From Lepidostoma basale (lineage: Eukaryota; Arthropoda; Insecta; Trichoptera; Lepidostomatidae): DNA of 64,000 nt. A model generated the notes under the pieces. That model was not told where the DNA came from, made no database searches, and saw nothing but the letters and a program-made list of their open reading frames with translations. The DNA is taken from contig JAHDVF020000505.1 in NCBI GenBank assembly GCA_022606425.2, positions 26,263-90,262 on the forward strand, in the 5' to 3' direction. Below are positions 30,145-40,984 of the stretch, piece after piece. Made by a program: the position numbers and the translations under genes. The number at the start of each line of letters is the position of its first letter. Position 1 is the stretch's first letter.

Positions 30145-30561
30145 TACTAACTAACTAACTAACCATCACGCCGTCTCTCCGAAGGGGTAGGCAGAAATAC
30201 TGGACTGGGACACTTTCCTTTCCTGACATATTTCTCTCGCTTCCTCAACATTCATACATCGTGTCATGCACGCGCGTTGATTTTTTTTTGACTCTCCACA
30301 CGGTCGACATTCAATATTTGATTTATTTGATCGTGCCATTTTCCTCGGTCTTCCTCTATTTCTGGTTCCATTTAAATCGTTAACATATAATTTTTTCACC
30401 ATTATTTCTTTATTAATTCTTTTCAAATGTCCAAACCATCCTAATGATCCTTTCATTATTTTGTTCATAACACCACCATTCGCACCGCATTCACTTCTTA
30501 TATTTTCATTCGACGCTCTATTATACACAGAGTTTCTACACATTCGTCTAAGAGATCTCAT
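30145..30561 (-). mobile_element. LINE-1 3' fragment with 10-bp TSD
   Basis: TGTATTATGT is present at 30135-30144 and 30562-30571. The frame from 'RSLRRMCRNSVYNRASNENI' to 'SAYPFGETA' is open for 131 codons, but a local frameshift changes 'KTWHDQIN' to an unrelated run before the frame is regained. Confidence 0.88.
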
Positions 30562-30685
30562 TGTATTATGTAATCGATATTAAAACGTAGAAATTCTGAT
30601 TCATGTTATACTCGTACACCACTAATGCTATGCTTTGATAAAGAATTCGAAACGTTAATTAATATCTGTACTTGGTAACAAATCT

Positions 30686-31340
30686 ACAGGCCGATGTGCT
30701 AGAGGTGTGGTGCAGAAACTGGCGCATTACCATCAATCCGAGTAAAAGCGCAGCGACCCTTTTCATTAAAAGACACATTCCTCCAAACATTCCCAACATA
30801 AAAATGTTCGGCCAAGACGTTCCTTGGACCAAAACAATCAAATACCTTGGGGTTACCTTGGATTCTAAGCTGACATGGAGGCCACACATTACAAATAAAG
30901 TCAAAGCCGCGTCAAAAGCAATCTCAGCCCTCTACCCAATGTTAGCTAGAAACAGTAAACTAAGCATCGACAATAAACTCCTGATATACAAAACGGTTAT
31001 AAGGCCGATCTTCACTTATGCAGCCCCAATCTGGGGCTATGCAGCTTCGAGTCACATACAAAAACTCCAAATCCTGCAAAATAAGGCTATCCGTTTATCG
31101 CTTGGTGCGCCTTCATGGACCAGGATTACACAACTGCACCTAGAATCGGGAATCCCGATGATAGATGAATTCATTCTGAAACTTGCCGAACGTTTTTACA
31201 AAGGACTCCCTTCACATCCCAACCCCACAATAAAAGACCTCTCTAATTACGACCCAAACACTTCCAGCCGCCACAAGCGCCCAAAATCGATTCTCCTTCA
31301 GAGGAACACTCCGGGCCACACAAATCATGCCCCCGAATAA
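30686..31340 (+). pseudogene. Jockey-type reverse transcriptase, C-terminal ~217 residues
   Basis: The frame is open from the 5' truncation to the stop. It has the segments 'WRITINPSKSAATLF', 'IKYLGVTLDSKLTWRPHI', 'LLIYKTVIRPIFTYAAPIWG', 'IQKLQILQNKAIRLSLGAP' and 'LHLESGIPMIDEF', the order seen after the YADD box in Jockey-clade proteins. Palm catalytic residues and the endonuclease are missing through truncation. The ATG at 30672 lies in flanking DNA, so no native start exists. Confidence 0.85.
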
Positions 31341-31447
31341 ACTAACAACCCACAAAATCACCTTCCAACATTGTTCCCATCAGACGTAAGAGGAATAGCC
31401 ACATGAGCTGAACCTCTGTAAGCCAGAAGATCCAAGTCCAAGTCCAA
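30686..31447 (+). mobile_element. LINE-4, Jockey-type non-LTR element, 5'-truncated, 12-bp TSD
   Basis: GGTAACAAATCT flanks it at 30674-30685 and 31448-31459. The element contains the open C-terminal coding part, about 105 bp of 3' UTR and a short (CCAAGT)n tail. The uninterrupted frame and exact TSD suggest it is one of the younger insertions here. Confidence 0.9.
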
Positions 31448-31499
31448 GGTAACAAATCTGTATCTGAGAGCTATAAAGTCTTAAATGATTTTTTAGCCG

Positions 31500-31880
31500 A
31501 AATAAGATGGTCTTGTCAGATTTTCATTTTCATTTTTCTTTTCATTTCATTTATTTTAATAAAAATTACAAATATTACAGACGTATAATTCTAGAGTGTT
31601 TGCAATAACATTATGATAATTTAAAAGAGAAGCATAAAAAAATAAGCTAAAGAATAAGAAAGAATCATAGTATTGATATTGCATCCATGAGGCAACTCAC
31701 ACTATCACGAAATATGTCGACCTTCGAGGCGACCCGATTAAGCAATAGGATTGCCCTACCCACAGGCATAACTATTGGCAGATTGGTTCTGCAGCGCGGC
31801 AAATAAATCAGGGACAAATAGACCTACATCACTACAGGACATCCGAGTTTTGTATACGGCCGCCAATCAGCGTTTTTCAT
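31500..31880 (-). mobile_element. LINE-5 3' end
   Basis: The minus strand has 'RCRTNLPIVMPVGRAILLLN' and 'VASKVDIFRDS' followed by a stop and an AT-rich 3' UTR with a GAAAAT-type end. It is homologous to 28960-29275 in opposite orientation. Confidence 0.62.
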
Positions 31881-32159
31881 AATGTTTTGATGTATTATAC
31901 AAAACTAACTTTGGACAAAAAAATCACTTTGGACTTTAAAGACCTTGGGTAAATATACGGTATCAAGAAGTAGGAAAAAAATAACGGAATATCCAAACAT
32001 CCGAAAAATACCATAGGGATATACTATTTAATACGAGTATGTAACAGTTTCTGTGATTTTGGGTATATTCGTGAAACAGAAAAACATTTAACGCGATGGA
32101 TTTTTTTTAACTAGGAGAATAATAATGTAAACGCAAATAAGATTTACATTTTGTGTAAT

Positions 32160-32425
32160 GAATGAATGAAAATTTTTACGTTAACAATGTAAATGGAACT
32201 AGAAATAGAGGAAATCTGAAGAAAACGTAGCACAATCAAATAAATCAAATATTGAATGTCGGTTAAGATGAAGTGAGGAGTCAGAGAAATCGACGTACGC
32301 GTAGGACACGTTGTATAAATGTAGAGGAAGCTAGAAAAGAATGCCAGTCTTTGAGGAAGCTAGAAATGTATTATAATAGTGTGGCAGTCCAATCTTTCTA
32401 CCCATTCTTTCGAAGGAACATGGCG
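32160..32425 (+). mobile_element. LINE-1 3' fragment
   Basis: It matches from the 'YVNDVNGTRNRG' codons to the start of the tail (gtggcagtccaatctttcta), with a short duplication of gaggaagctagaaa near 32330-32365. The tail is degenerate and lacks TTAG repeats. Confidence 0.7.
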
Positions 32426-32439
32426 AAAATGTGATGTTC

Positions 32440-33060
32440 GCTTTAATTTCATATCGTAAATAAAATAAATGTTTCATACAACCCGTTAAACGTTTAAGGT
32501 ACAATATTTTCAGGTTCTAAGGGGCGCTATTACTTAAACGGATATTTTGTATACATTTGGTCCTTTAAAAAGAGTTCACGGTTTCGTTGCAAAATTTACG
32601 GTCACGTTCTTCTAACCAGATATTCCGCCACTGAAGCGTCCGCCAACTATACACTTTCCTAAAAAGCTTCAACCCTTTTGGATGTAAACGAATTTATTAT
32701 TAATTTTTACAAGTGCCTACAAAAAGTCTACCGGAGGCGGAGTGTTAACCAAACAATTTTATTTACTTTCGCACCATTCAAGTTTCAATAGGACATAAGT
32801 TTCCCATTTTGCTTCTGTTAGTACTCCAATAGCAGTTAACATTTCAAAAGGAATTCTAAAACGAAGGTACGACATATTTTATATCTGCTACAAATAGTAA
32901 CTTTATTTAAACAGATCAATGTATTTCTATTTTGTTCGTAAAAGTAAACATATGTATATATAATACATACTAGCTGTACCGGCAAACTTCGTACCGCCTC
33001 AGAATCAATAAATGTTTTAATTAAATAGTCCATTGTTTTGGCCGAAACACTATGATACTT
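32440..33060. other. unassigned interval
   Basis: 32968-32998 (actagctgtaccggcaaact, tcgtaccgcc) resembles a phrase I recall from insect repeats, but I cannot assign a class. No coding signal. Confidence 0.25.
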
Positions 33061-33121
33061 TAACATTTTATAACTGTTGATGCAAAAACTTTGTTTTATA
33101 TCACAATTGTATTCATTTTAC

Positions 33122-33157
33122 GACAGCTGTTTCATCAACCAATGTTGACATCATCAG
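33122..33157 (-). ncRNA. hammerhead ribozyme candidate, HH1 left arm
   Basis: CTGATGA, extra T, GTCAAC/GTTGAT hairpin (outer G-U pair), GAAAC, AGCT, GTC. The full catalytic core is present. Helix III can be ACAG/CTGT in a dimer or AC/GT with an AGCT loop. Confidence 0.65.
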
Positions 33158-33216
33158 GTGTTACAAAAATATGTCAAATGTTTGATATAAATACATTGGA
33201 TATATTTTTGTAACAC

Positions 33217-33252
33217 CTGATGATTTCAACATTGGTTGATGAAACAGCTGTC
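33217..33252 (+). ncRNA. hammerhead ribozyme candidate, HH1 right arm
   Basis: CTGATGA then TTTCAACATTGGTTGAT, GAAAC, AGCT, GTC. One base change in helix II relative to the left arm (G to T at the outer pair) weakens the stem. Helix I can form as AC/GT followed by a U-rich/A-rich pairing of the flanks. Confidence 0.62.
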
Positions 33253-33329
33253 GTAAAATAAATATAATTGTGATATAAAACAAAGTTTTTGCATTAACAG
33301 TTATAAAATAAATGTTTGTTAACTTATTA

Positions 33330-34700
33330 GCAGATCGAACAGATCGAACTTTGCCTCGAAGACATAAATAAAAGTATAAAAAGTCTTAAAAACCGGAAAA
33401 CACCTGGCATTGATAAGATCTCCAATGAGCTCATCAAGTATGGAGGAGATAAACTATCGGAGGAATGTCGCCTACTCTTCAACAATATACTGTATTCATC
33501 ACGAATCCCAGAAGAATGGAAAACTAGTATCACTATACCGATATTCAAGAAGGGTGAAAAGTCCAAACCGGAAAACAATAGGGGAATATCGCTTCTATGC
33601 TCAACCCTAAAACTCTTCACGAATATCTTAAAAAACAAAATGGAGAACGTTATCATAAACATAGAAGAGCAACAGGGATTTCGAAAAACAGGTCTTCAAC
33701 TGATGCCATCTTCGTTGTAAGACAGCTAAAAGAGAAGGCGATCGAGTACAATAAGCCAGCTTTCGTATGTTTCGTCGACCTGACTAAGGCATTCGACCGA
33801 GTGAGACTTAATGATGTACTGGATGTCCTGTTGAGAAGAAATGTAACTCACAACGTCATAAATATCACACGAGAACTCAATACAAATACCAACACGAAGA
33901 ACTGTCCAAACCCGGTAGACGGAGAACTGTCCAAACCCATAAAAACTTCAACAGGGATGAGACAAGGAGACAGTTTGAGCCCATTTCTTTTCAACCTCAT
34001 TATGGATGAAATAATAGGAGATATCACATCACTCGGTTTGGGATACTGCATAGGGAAGGATGTAGTGAGCGTCATATGCTACGCGGACGATGCTGTACTG
34101 ATAGCAGAGTCGGAAGACGAACTGCAAAGACTTTTAAATAGATTTCAGACAACGGCCGCCAACTACAATATGATGATCTCAGTTGAAAAAACAAAAACCA
34201 TGACATTCTCAAAAGAACCCTTAGGATGCAGGTTATCCTTATGATGATGAAATGACAGAATGCTGGAACAGGTTGCAAAGATTAGATATCTGGGAGTAGA
34301 TCTGTTCAGTCAAAATGATCTTGTCAGTGAAACAATAGGACAAGTCAACAAGGCTTCGGCGGTATCAGGTTGTCTCAAGGATATAATATGGAAAAACAAG
34401 TATATGAGAACTGACAGTAATGTCAGAATATATAAAACCTGCGTAAGGCCTATACTGACATATAGCATTGAGACCAGAGCGGATACCACAAGAACGAAGG
34501 CTATAGTACGGGTGGCAGAGATGAGGACGCTGAGGATGATAGCAGGAAAGACTATTCGCGATAGGGTGAGGAATACGGCCATCCGCGAGATCTGCAAGGT
34601 GGAGGATGTCGTGAGATGGGGCTGACAACGCAGAAGATGCTGGAATGCGCACGTGCAGAGGATGGATCCCACCAGAACCCCACACGCTGTGGCGCATCAG
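33330..34700 (+). pseudogene. LINE-2 reverse transcriptase, frameshifted
   Basis: In order: 'SLKNRKTPGIDKISNELIKY' (RT start, K-x-P-G-x-D), 'RIPEEWKTSITIPIFKKGEK', 'NNRGISLLCSTLKLF', frameshift near 33690, 'AFVCFVDLTKAFDRV' (motif A), 'GMRQGDSLSPFLFNLIMDE' (motif B), 'VICYADDAVLIAES' (motif C, catalytic YADD), 'MISVEKTKTMTFS', frameshift and stop near 34244, then 'IRYLGVDLFSQNDLVSE' and 'TIRDRVRNTAIREICKVED'. Two shifts and several stops make it non-functional, although the catalytic aspartates are kept. Confidence 0.88.
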
Positions 34701-34850
34701 ATTCCTGCCGGCTGCCGTCCCCCCGGAAGACCGCCGAAGAGATGGAGAGATAGCTGGGAGTCAACCTCCCAAGAGAGGCCAGCCTGATTTCAGGAACAGA
34801 CCAAAGGTCTATAAGGAGAACAAGAAGAAGAAGAAGAAATTCAGTTATTT
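33330..34850 (+). mobile_element. LINE-2, longest copy
   Basis: A 1.5-kb stretch holding most of a reverse-transcriptase domain, C-terminal region and (GAA)n tail (aagaagaagaagaaatt at about 34825). It is 5'-truncated right after the HH1 palindrome. No TSD was found. Other copies are at 590, 4250, 16875, 45250 and 53686. Confidence 0.88.
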
Positions 34851-34859
34851 ATTAAGTTA

Positions 34860-36160
34860 AAATGAATACTATAAATGAATAAAGTTCAATAAATTTGCAA
34901 ATATAATAATAAAAATTACATTGAAATGAATGTAATTCTTGTGGCAGCAGCCAGAGATTTGCTTTATTGAAGCGAATCGAAATGATTCGCAAAGCATTGT
35001 TGCACTTCTTTCTGTTCAATATTATATTTGCTGGATGGGTAGCACTCGGTTTGATTACCTTCACTAAAGCACCTTGTGAAATACGACATTTTTCGTTTTG
35101 TTGTCAGGTGCGAGAACGAAGTAAGCGGATGGTTTGCGAACACGTACAATGGACCGTGAGAGAAACATTCATTTTCTAGATTCAGGCCACTAACACCTAA
35201 ACCATAATCGGTAGGTTTACTATTAAGCGTGTGACATATTATAATAAAAACGTTTACCATAAAAAATAATGATCTACATACATAAATTTTAAGGGTACGA
35301 TTTAGTTATATATTTACTTAATTGTACTCTTAATTTGTTCATATTCTTTCCACTTCTAACTATATAGTAAATAAATATATTTCCGTTGTTTACCTGCTTT
35401 AAAATGGTTACTTTCTTCGTTTAAAAAGATTTCGTTCAGAAATTTCCCTTTCAAAATATATATATTTTAATATCGAGCCAAAACAAATACCGGACGTAAA
35501 AGGTGATCATGATATCCATAAAAAGAAAATTTATTCATACCTTCCAACTTCCCGTTTCAAGGAGATGGCTGTTTGTTTTCAATTATATTATAGATGCGAA
35601 ATTTATAGGTCTATTAGAGCTAGGAAAAATCTCAAGAAGTTGGTACTCATATAAAAATAATGAAATAGATTTTTTTATTATTTACTTTGGCGCCTTTTTT
35701 TACGGGTTGACCCGTTTATAAGGTAGTAAAAATAAATTGTTTTCCTTTATTACTATGGATTTAATGAAAAACGTTTTACTGGAAGAGAATTTTCGAAAGT
35801 CGATTATTTGAAAGTGGTATGTAAGTATAGCTATGATGAAATATGAAATAACAATTATTTATCTATTGAGATACAATTAATCCTTGAAATAACATTGTTT
35901 ACAGCCTATTTCTATCTCATACAATATTTTCATAAGCTATAATTTAAGATTTTTGATTTGATTTAAAGTTTTGTATAAGGCGTGGGTAGACATTTTTCAT
36001 AAAGGAAAAAATCAACGAGCCAGTTAATAAACAGGATTCAATATGTTTTTTTTTCAAGGGGGGATCAGATGTTTCGATCAGAAAAAGATGTTTGTTTTCC
36101 GTGTTTAAAATATACGTAATTATTCTTTTTGTGTTAACCTATTTCCATTTAAAATGATGT
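34860..36160. other. long unassigned interval
   Basis: A 98-codon minus frame at 34964-35260 (contains 'DYGLGVSGLNLENECFSHGP') does not match a family I know and has no clear start or splice context. 35862-35880 resembles a bare FB1 terminus (attgagatacaatta). 35950 has a LINE-5-like gatttgattta. The rest is AT-rich. Confidence 0.25.
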
Positions 36161-36164
36161 TAAA

Positions 36165-36315
36165 CTCCACATTTAAAATTTTTATTATAATTTATGGGAA
36201 TGACATGTTTCGATTTCTTATGCGTAATCAAATGTTTTAAACACGTTTCGAACACATGAGAGGCAAAATGTATCATTCTCATAAAAATAATAAAACTTCT
36301 AGAAAAACAGATGTT
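36165..36315. repeat. HH5 palindrome, eroded
   Basis: Both arms keep the tail and gacatgtttcgatttc / aaaatgtatcattctc motifs, but the hairpin and core are decayed (TTGATTA, ACGCATAAG). Confidence 0.5.
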
Positions 36316-36439
36316 TATTATTTTTATTAATATTGAGGGTAAATATCTTCTTCAACTTCAATAAGATCTGTTGTACTGTTGTTTCTAAATTTGCCTCCTA
36401 TTGTGTTGTGGAAAACCAACTGTCTAGCCACTTGCCTGC

Positions 36440-36560
36440 CAAGTGGATGTTGGCCTAAGGTTATCCCATTTGCAGTCTTCTTCTTCTCTGGTTTCAATCC
36501 TGGGATTGGTTTGCAGCAATTTCCTCCATTATTCTCTTCCATTTTTCCCTCCATTATTCT
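36440..36560 (-). mobile_element. LINE-6 3' end
   Basis: The minus strand matches the plus-strand copy at 44010-44165: 'EKWKRIMEENNGG' nucleotides, gcaaaccaatcccaggattg and a GAAGAAGAAG-type end. It is the terminal D-x-E-x-W-R region of a LINE. Confidence 0.65.
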
Positions 36561-36689
36561 CTGCAGTAGTATATGCGATTCTGTAAGTGTCCATACTGTT
36601 CTGTTCCAACTCGCGATGCTCGCAGTATTGCAAGTTTTCTTTATTCGTGTAAAAATATATGAATAGATTAAATAATGTTTATTCTATTA

Positions 36690-36910
36690 TTAATTTCTGT
36701 TTGCCTTTTTCACATTTTTAAATGTATAATAAATAATGAAAAAAAAAATTGATACAAAATTTCTTTATTATTATGTATTTAGTGTGCTTCCACTTGCGTT
36801 AATGTTCGACCAGTTTCGGCAGCTTGCTGCCATCTTCTGGTCTAGGCAGCAAGCTGCCGAAACCGGTCGAACACAAACACAAGCGGAAGCACACTAAATA
36901 CATAACAATA
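36690..36910. repeat. HH7 palindrome
   Basis: Arms share cgaccagtttcggcagcttg / caagctgccgaaaccggtcg and outer tails ggaagcacactaaatacata. The motif on the minus strand is CAGAAGA, T, GGCAG/CTGCC hairpin, GAAAC, TG, GTC. Position 4 is A rather than U, so it is hammerhead-like only. A single plus copy is at 59085-59185. Confidence 0.65.
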
Positions 36911-37024
36911 AAGAAATTTTGTATAATTTTTTTTTGTTTTCATTATTTAAAATTTATTTCACAATATTAAATATTCAAATATATAATATAAAAAATCACT
37001 TTTGTATTTTGACCATGGAATCGT

Positions 37025-37145
37025 TATTATATTATATATAAAGTCATCTGGTTTAGCTTACCCAAGCTTCATCAGGGCAATATAAACCGTTTTTATATGG
37101 CCCTAAAAAAGCTTGGGTACAAGCAAAACTTATTGGCTTTAAATA
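37025..37145. repeat. HH8 palindrome, eroded
   Basis: The left arm (minus) has CCCTGATGAAGCTTGGGTAA then GCTAAACC, and the right arm (plus) has CCTAAAAAAGCTTGGGTACA then AGCAAAAC. Both lost bases of the GAAAC element that is intact at 1586-1623. Confidence 0.55.
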
Positions 37146-37374
37146 TAATTACAGTTCCGTGTTTTACATACAAAGTGTATTTCTTTCTTTCATATATTTA
37201 TTAATAATAAAAGGATAACAAAGAGTAAAATGGTAATTTTACTTTCAAAAGTGATTATTTTATCAAAACATCAATAAAGCTTCAATGATAATTGTAAGAA
37301 AGATATATACTAATTAATATATCTTTTATATAATATAATAAAACATAGGGGCCTTTGCTCAATATTCAAGATCA

Positions 37375-37685
37375 TTTTAGCCCTAACAGTGTCAAATGCC
37401 GTTCTCTGGGCCTCAGGCTAAAAGCCAATCAGAGAACAAGTCGCTAGACGCAAATGGCTATGGATCGGTCACACCCTGAGACGAAAACCCAGCCTGCATC
37501 GCTCAGGGGACACTAGACTGGTCCCCTATGGGTGGAAAGAGGAAGCGAGGTAGACCTAGAGCCGCTTGGAGAAGAGCCCTGCAGGACGATATTAAAGCAG
37601 CAGGGCTCACTTGGCATGATGTTAGGCATCAGGCGTGCGATAGACAAGAAGATAGAAGAAGAACATACGAGTATATAATAATACG
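37375..37685 (+). mobile_element. LINE-7 C-terminal fragment
   Basis: Reads 'RKWLWIGHTLRRKPSLHRS', then 'GKRKRGRPRAAWRRALQDDI' and 'GLTWHDVRHQACDRQEDRRR', a typical LINE C-terminal pattern (W-x-GH-LR ... GRPR--WRR). One frameshift lies near 37520. It ends in a GAAGAAGAA run. Confidence 0.7.
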
Positions 37686-37689
37686 TAAT

Positions 37690-38175
37690 AGATTTAATTC
37701 AAGGTTCAAGTTATATGCCACTACTAAAATAAACAAAAACATAGCACATAGAATAATTATCTCAATTGAACTCCTAAGAACTAAATTGCTCGAAAAACGT
37801 TCGTGGTCTCTAATTGCTTTGTAAGATGCAGAGATCAGCAACATTACCAGATTTATGAAAATATATTGATATTTCAAAGGTTGACTAAGAAGGAACATCG
37901 AACGTCGAAGGCGGAACATCGAAAAAAGGGTAAGTTTGATAATAATATAAAAATAACAGTTTGTTAAGGTACTCTGTACAAATCAAAATATTAGACGATA
38001 TTTTATGTTTTCTCATTTGTGTTGTAGTAAATATTTATATATAGACAATGAACACTTTTAATATATTGATCATTTCTTAAACAATGAAGGAAAAATCTGT
38101 GTTTTGTTTTTAATGTGAATGAAAACGTATGTTTTCAAGAAGTTTTATTATATTTTGTGGAAAGGACACGTTTTT
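37690..38175. other. unassigned, with an HH5 tail at the right end
   Basis: 38085-38175 holds the outer tail of an HH5 arm (gaatgaaaacgtatgttttc, agttttattatattttgtgg, then aaggacacgttt). The remainder lacks recognisable features. A 96-codon minus frame (37629-37919) is compositionally random. Confidence 0.3.
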
Positions 38176-38179
38176 AAAA

Positions 38180-38740
38180 CTAGAGAGTTGATTGGAACAC
38201 CTAATAACCCCAAAATCTCTTGTGATATTTTAATAATGTAACAAATTAATTTGTTGGTTATTTTATGATGATAACCTTTAAAATTTACAGTTTTGAAGGG
38301 TAATATGTGAACATTTAATTTAATTATGTGTAAGTAAATATTTAATTATGTGGGGTTCAAAAGGGTAGTAGGGCTACGACTGGGTATGTTTTGCTGGAAA
38401 GCATGCCTCTACAAAATGTCGTGAGGCGCCATATTGCATTTACAACAGCAACACTACTATGAAGTCTAACTCTCTAGCGTCCACGAGGGGTCATTTAAAA
38501 ACCCCGCGAACCCCGGGCAATGTGGCACATATTACTTAGTGCCATAGCAGATAGAGAGAGGACGAATGGCGAGCCTCCTGCACCATAAAACTGGATACAC
38601 CCAGCTAAGGGAAGGTAACCCCGACATAAAATCCTCCAGAGAAGGCAAGGGGATATTACTCTGGATATTTTTCTCCAGGTCATCACTAGGGTGATAGTCA
38701 ACGTTGGGGAGACCTGACAGGACTCAGAAAGAAGAATATG
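38180..38740. other. GC-richer unidentified segment with short inverted ends
   Basis: ctagagagtt at about 38183 and aactctctag at 38468-38477 are inverted and may bound a short element. The following 38480-38740 (ccccgcgaaccccgggcaat, gaggcaaggggatattactc-like text) is clearly GC-richer than its surroundings and could be part of a LINE 5' region, but no frame supports this. Confidence 0.3.
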
Positions 38741-38744
38741 TGTA

Positions 38745-39115
38745 AGTCATAAAAAAAACTTGTTTTCGTTTAATTCATACGATTTTCTTTCATATAAAAA
38801 TAAACGATAATAGCAATCAAAAGTTTGTTTTCTCCTGACAAGTAAAAAGCTTAAGTCAACCTCCACAGTAGAACACAAGTCATGCTTTAAAGTTTAAAAG
38901 CTGTCGCGAGAGCCAAAACTAATTTGCGAGAGATGAATAATGTGTTTGCTTTATGGTTTCATTTCGAGTTCGATTCCCATTTCAGACATTTTGGGTCTAG
39001 ACTTGATAATAACGTACTTATTCCTGCTAGGTACATTGGCGGCGGGTAATTTTTATACATTAAAAAAACCTCAATGATTAAAATATGTGTATGCTGTTTC
39101 TTTTATAAACATATT
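38745..39115. other. unassigned, with a B-box-like site
   Basis: cgagttcgattcccatttca at about 38967 matches a polymerase III B-box (GTTCGATTCC), but no A-box is evident upstream. It may be a remnant of a tRNA-like SINE. Confidence 0.3.
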
Positions 39116-39310
39116 GTAAAACTCTTTATTTAGACGTTTTCATTTGTATTAATAGTTAATACAAATGTCTGTTCTCTAGAAGTTTTATTATATTTTACGG
39201 GAATGACGTGTTTCACCTTTCTAAAGCAGTATCAAATGCCACTAATCATACATTTGATAATGCCTTAGACATACTATAATACGACTTCTAAAAAAACAGA
39301 TTTTTCATTC
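39116..39310. repeat. HH5 palindrome
   Basis: The left arm (minus) is TTGATACTGCTTTAGAAAGG then TGAAACACGTC; the right arm (plus) is TTGATAATGCCTTAGACATA then degenerate. Tails tctagaagttttattatatt and cgacttctaaaaaaacagat face outward. Confidence 0.6.
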
Positions 39311-39483
39311 GATTTAATGATTAATAAATGTTATCATTGTATTTAAAATCTTTAATTGATATTCTATAAATGTGAACAAAAAGTATTCACCACCACGTCG
39401 ATATGATGAGAGAAAATTAAATTGTGTTATGTAACATTTTTTTGTGCTTTTTTTTCATTGTAAATTTGTGTTCCTCTAAAAAA

Positions 39484-39530
39484 ACACCCTTATACACATT
39501 GTTATATAAAGGGTGTTATACAAATCCACA
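39484..39530. repeat. small palindrome
   Basis: aacacccttata and tataaagggtgtta are inverted around about ten bases. It could be the end of a small DNA element, or simply a hairpin. Confidence 0.35.
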
Positions 39531-39760
39531 AAAAAAAACACATTAAAATAATGGTATTGTCCATGATATTGGCTTTATTTAATAGATAATTTTATGCCAA
39601 TATTGTTTAAATATAATTTCTGGCATATGAGCGCTACGGCTAGCTCGAATGAAGCGCAATCGTGAAGTACAATTTTCGACACCTTCATTGAGCAACTGGC
39701 GGAAATGGCAAAACGTACTGACTCCAAATCAACTGTCAAGTTGACAGTCTGTAGAAACAA

Positions 39761-40390
39761 AAACTAACTAACTAACCATCACGCCGTCTCCCCGAAGGGG
39801 TAGGCAGAAAGAATGGACTGCCACACCTTTCTTTCCTGACATATTTCTATCGCTTCCTCAACATTCATACATCGTGTCATGCACGCGCGTCGATTTCTCT
39901 GACTCCTCACATGGCCGACATTCAATATTTGATTTATTTGATCGTGCCACGTTTTCCTCGGTCTTCCTCTATTTCTGGTACCTATTTTATATTCTTTCTT
40001 CATTCATTCTTTCCATATGTCCAAACCATCTTAATGATCCTTTCATTATTTTGTTCATGACACCATCATTCGCACCGCATTCACTTCTTATATTTTCATT
40101 CGACACTCTATCATACACAGAGTATCCACACATTCGTCTAAGAGATCTCATTTCTACTGCATTTATTCTACTTTCATCCTCCTTTTGCCAGTTCCATGCT
40201 TCGCTTCCATACATAAGGGTCGGTAGAAGAACACCATTGTGCACTGCCATTCTAGCTTTTTTGGATAGGTTTTTGTTTGCGATGACAACTTTAAGTGCAC
40301 CATTCACTTTGTTGCCTGCCCCAACCCTTCTTTCAATATCCCTCTCCACCCTCCCGTCTCTTGTAAACATACTACCTAAATACAAATAAA
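39761..40390 (-). mobile_element. LINE-1 copy with 11-bp TSD
   Basis: TGTAGAAACAA lies at 39750-39760 and 40391-40401. Frames at 39987-40385 ('YLGSMFTRDGRVERDIERRV' to 'RWFGHMERMNEERI') and 39779-40003 ('NRGRPRKTWHDQINQILNVG' to 'SAYPFGETA') are joined by one frameshift that removed about ten residues. It interrupts a repeat also present at 23720-23960. Confidence 0.9.
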
Positions 40391-40401
40391 TGTAGAAACA
40401 A

Positions 40402-40980
40402 TGTTGTCAGTTTAAAAACCAAACCTCTAAAAAAAAAAAAATTCTATATATTATTATTATATCTTTGCTACTTATTTTCCGTTTAAAATAATTTGGTTAA
40501 TATCATTTTCATCATGTTAAAATGTATAAAATATTTGAAATCGATATAACATACTTTTTTTAATTAATAAATATTCATAATTAAAAAAAAAAACAAATAG
40601 TGAATATAGTGTAAAATGACGTTGTGTAATTTTCCATAAAAAATATTTTCTTTACAATATTGATGAGAAAGTTACTTAAATTACTTGAATTAATTAATAA
40701 AAAAAGTACTTACATCAAATGGCTGTACTTTTGTTAATAGTTTTAGATTTATAGTAATATTTCCTTCCTTCCAATTGTCTCCTTGGTGGTGTTTTTTCAA
40801 GAACCTTCATCTGACGCAACTTTTTATCGGTAGTCCCTTTTATTAACCAGAATATTATATCCATTATCTGAAAAATAAGTGTTTTAAAATACATTTTTGC
40901 TTTATTTTTGCTATTCATATTTTTCTAAGGGAAAAACAACCAAATTCATTTAAACCCAATTAAATAAAATTAAATAAAAC
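40402..40980. other. AT-rich interval without recognised repeats
   Basis: One of the few stretches free of the window's repeat families. It holds the exon candidate at 40714-40867 on the minus strand. Confidence 0.3.
40714..40867 (-). other. candidate protein-coding exon (weak)
   Basis: The minus strand has CTTATTTTTCAG immediately before and GTAAGT immediately after a 154-bp segment. Only one frame is open, and it ends in a stop two bases before the donor site. The predicted product ends 'GTTDKKLRQMKVLEKTPPRR' ... 'KSKTINKSTAI' and matches no family I know. It could be a terminal coding exon followed by a UTR intron, or chance. Confidence 0.25.
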
Positions 40981-40984
40981 GATG

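Larger units (their letters stand above)
33064..33310. repeat. HH1 palindrome, nearly perfect head-to-head arms
   Basis: Two arms of about 110 bp (33064-33175 and 33199-33310) are inverted around a ~23-bp spacer. Each carries a hammerhead-like motif near the centre and an AT-rich tail outward (ttgtgatataaaacaaagtt). Arm identity is very high, which implies a recent origin or conversion. Confidence 0.85.

Noticed and set aside
30600..30660. A further hammerhead (ctttgataaagaattcgaaacg)
   Set aside because: The would-be hairpin GAATTC leaves no loop and the GTC triplet is missing.
34964..35260. A cellular gene for the 98-codon minus frame
   Set aside because: No recognisable motif, no splice sites that define an exon, and no codon pattern beyond chance; left as unassigned.
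39874..40389. A 171-codon plus-strand protein
   Set aside because: Antisense shadow of LINE-1; similar translations appear antisense to every LINE-1 copy.
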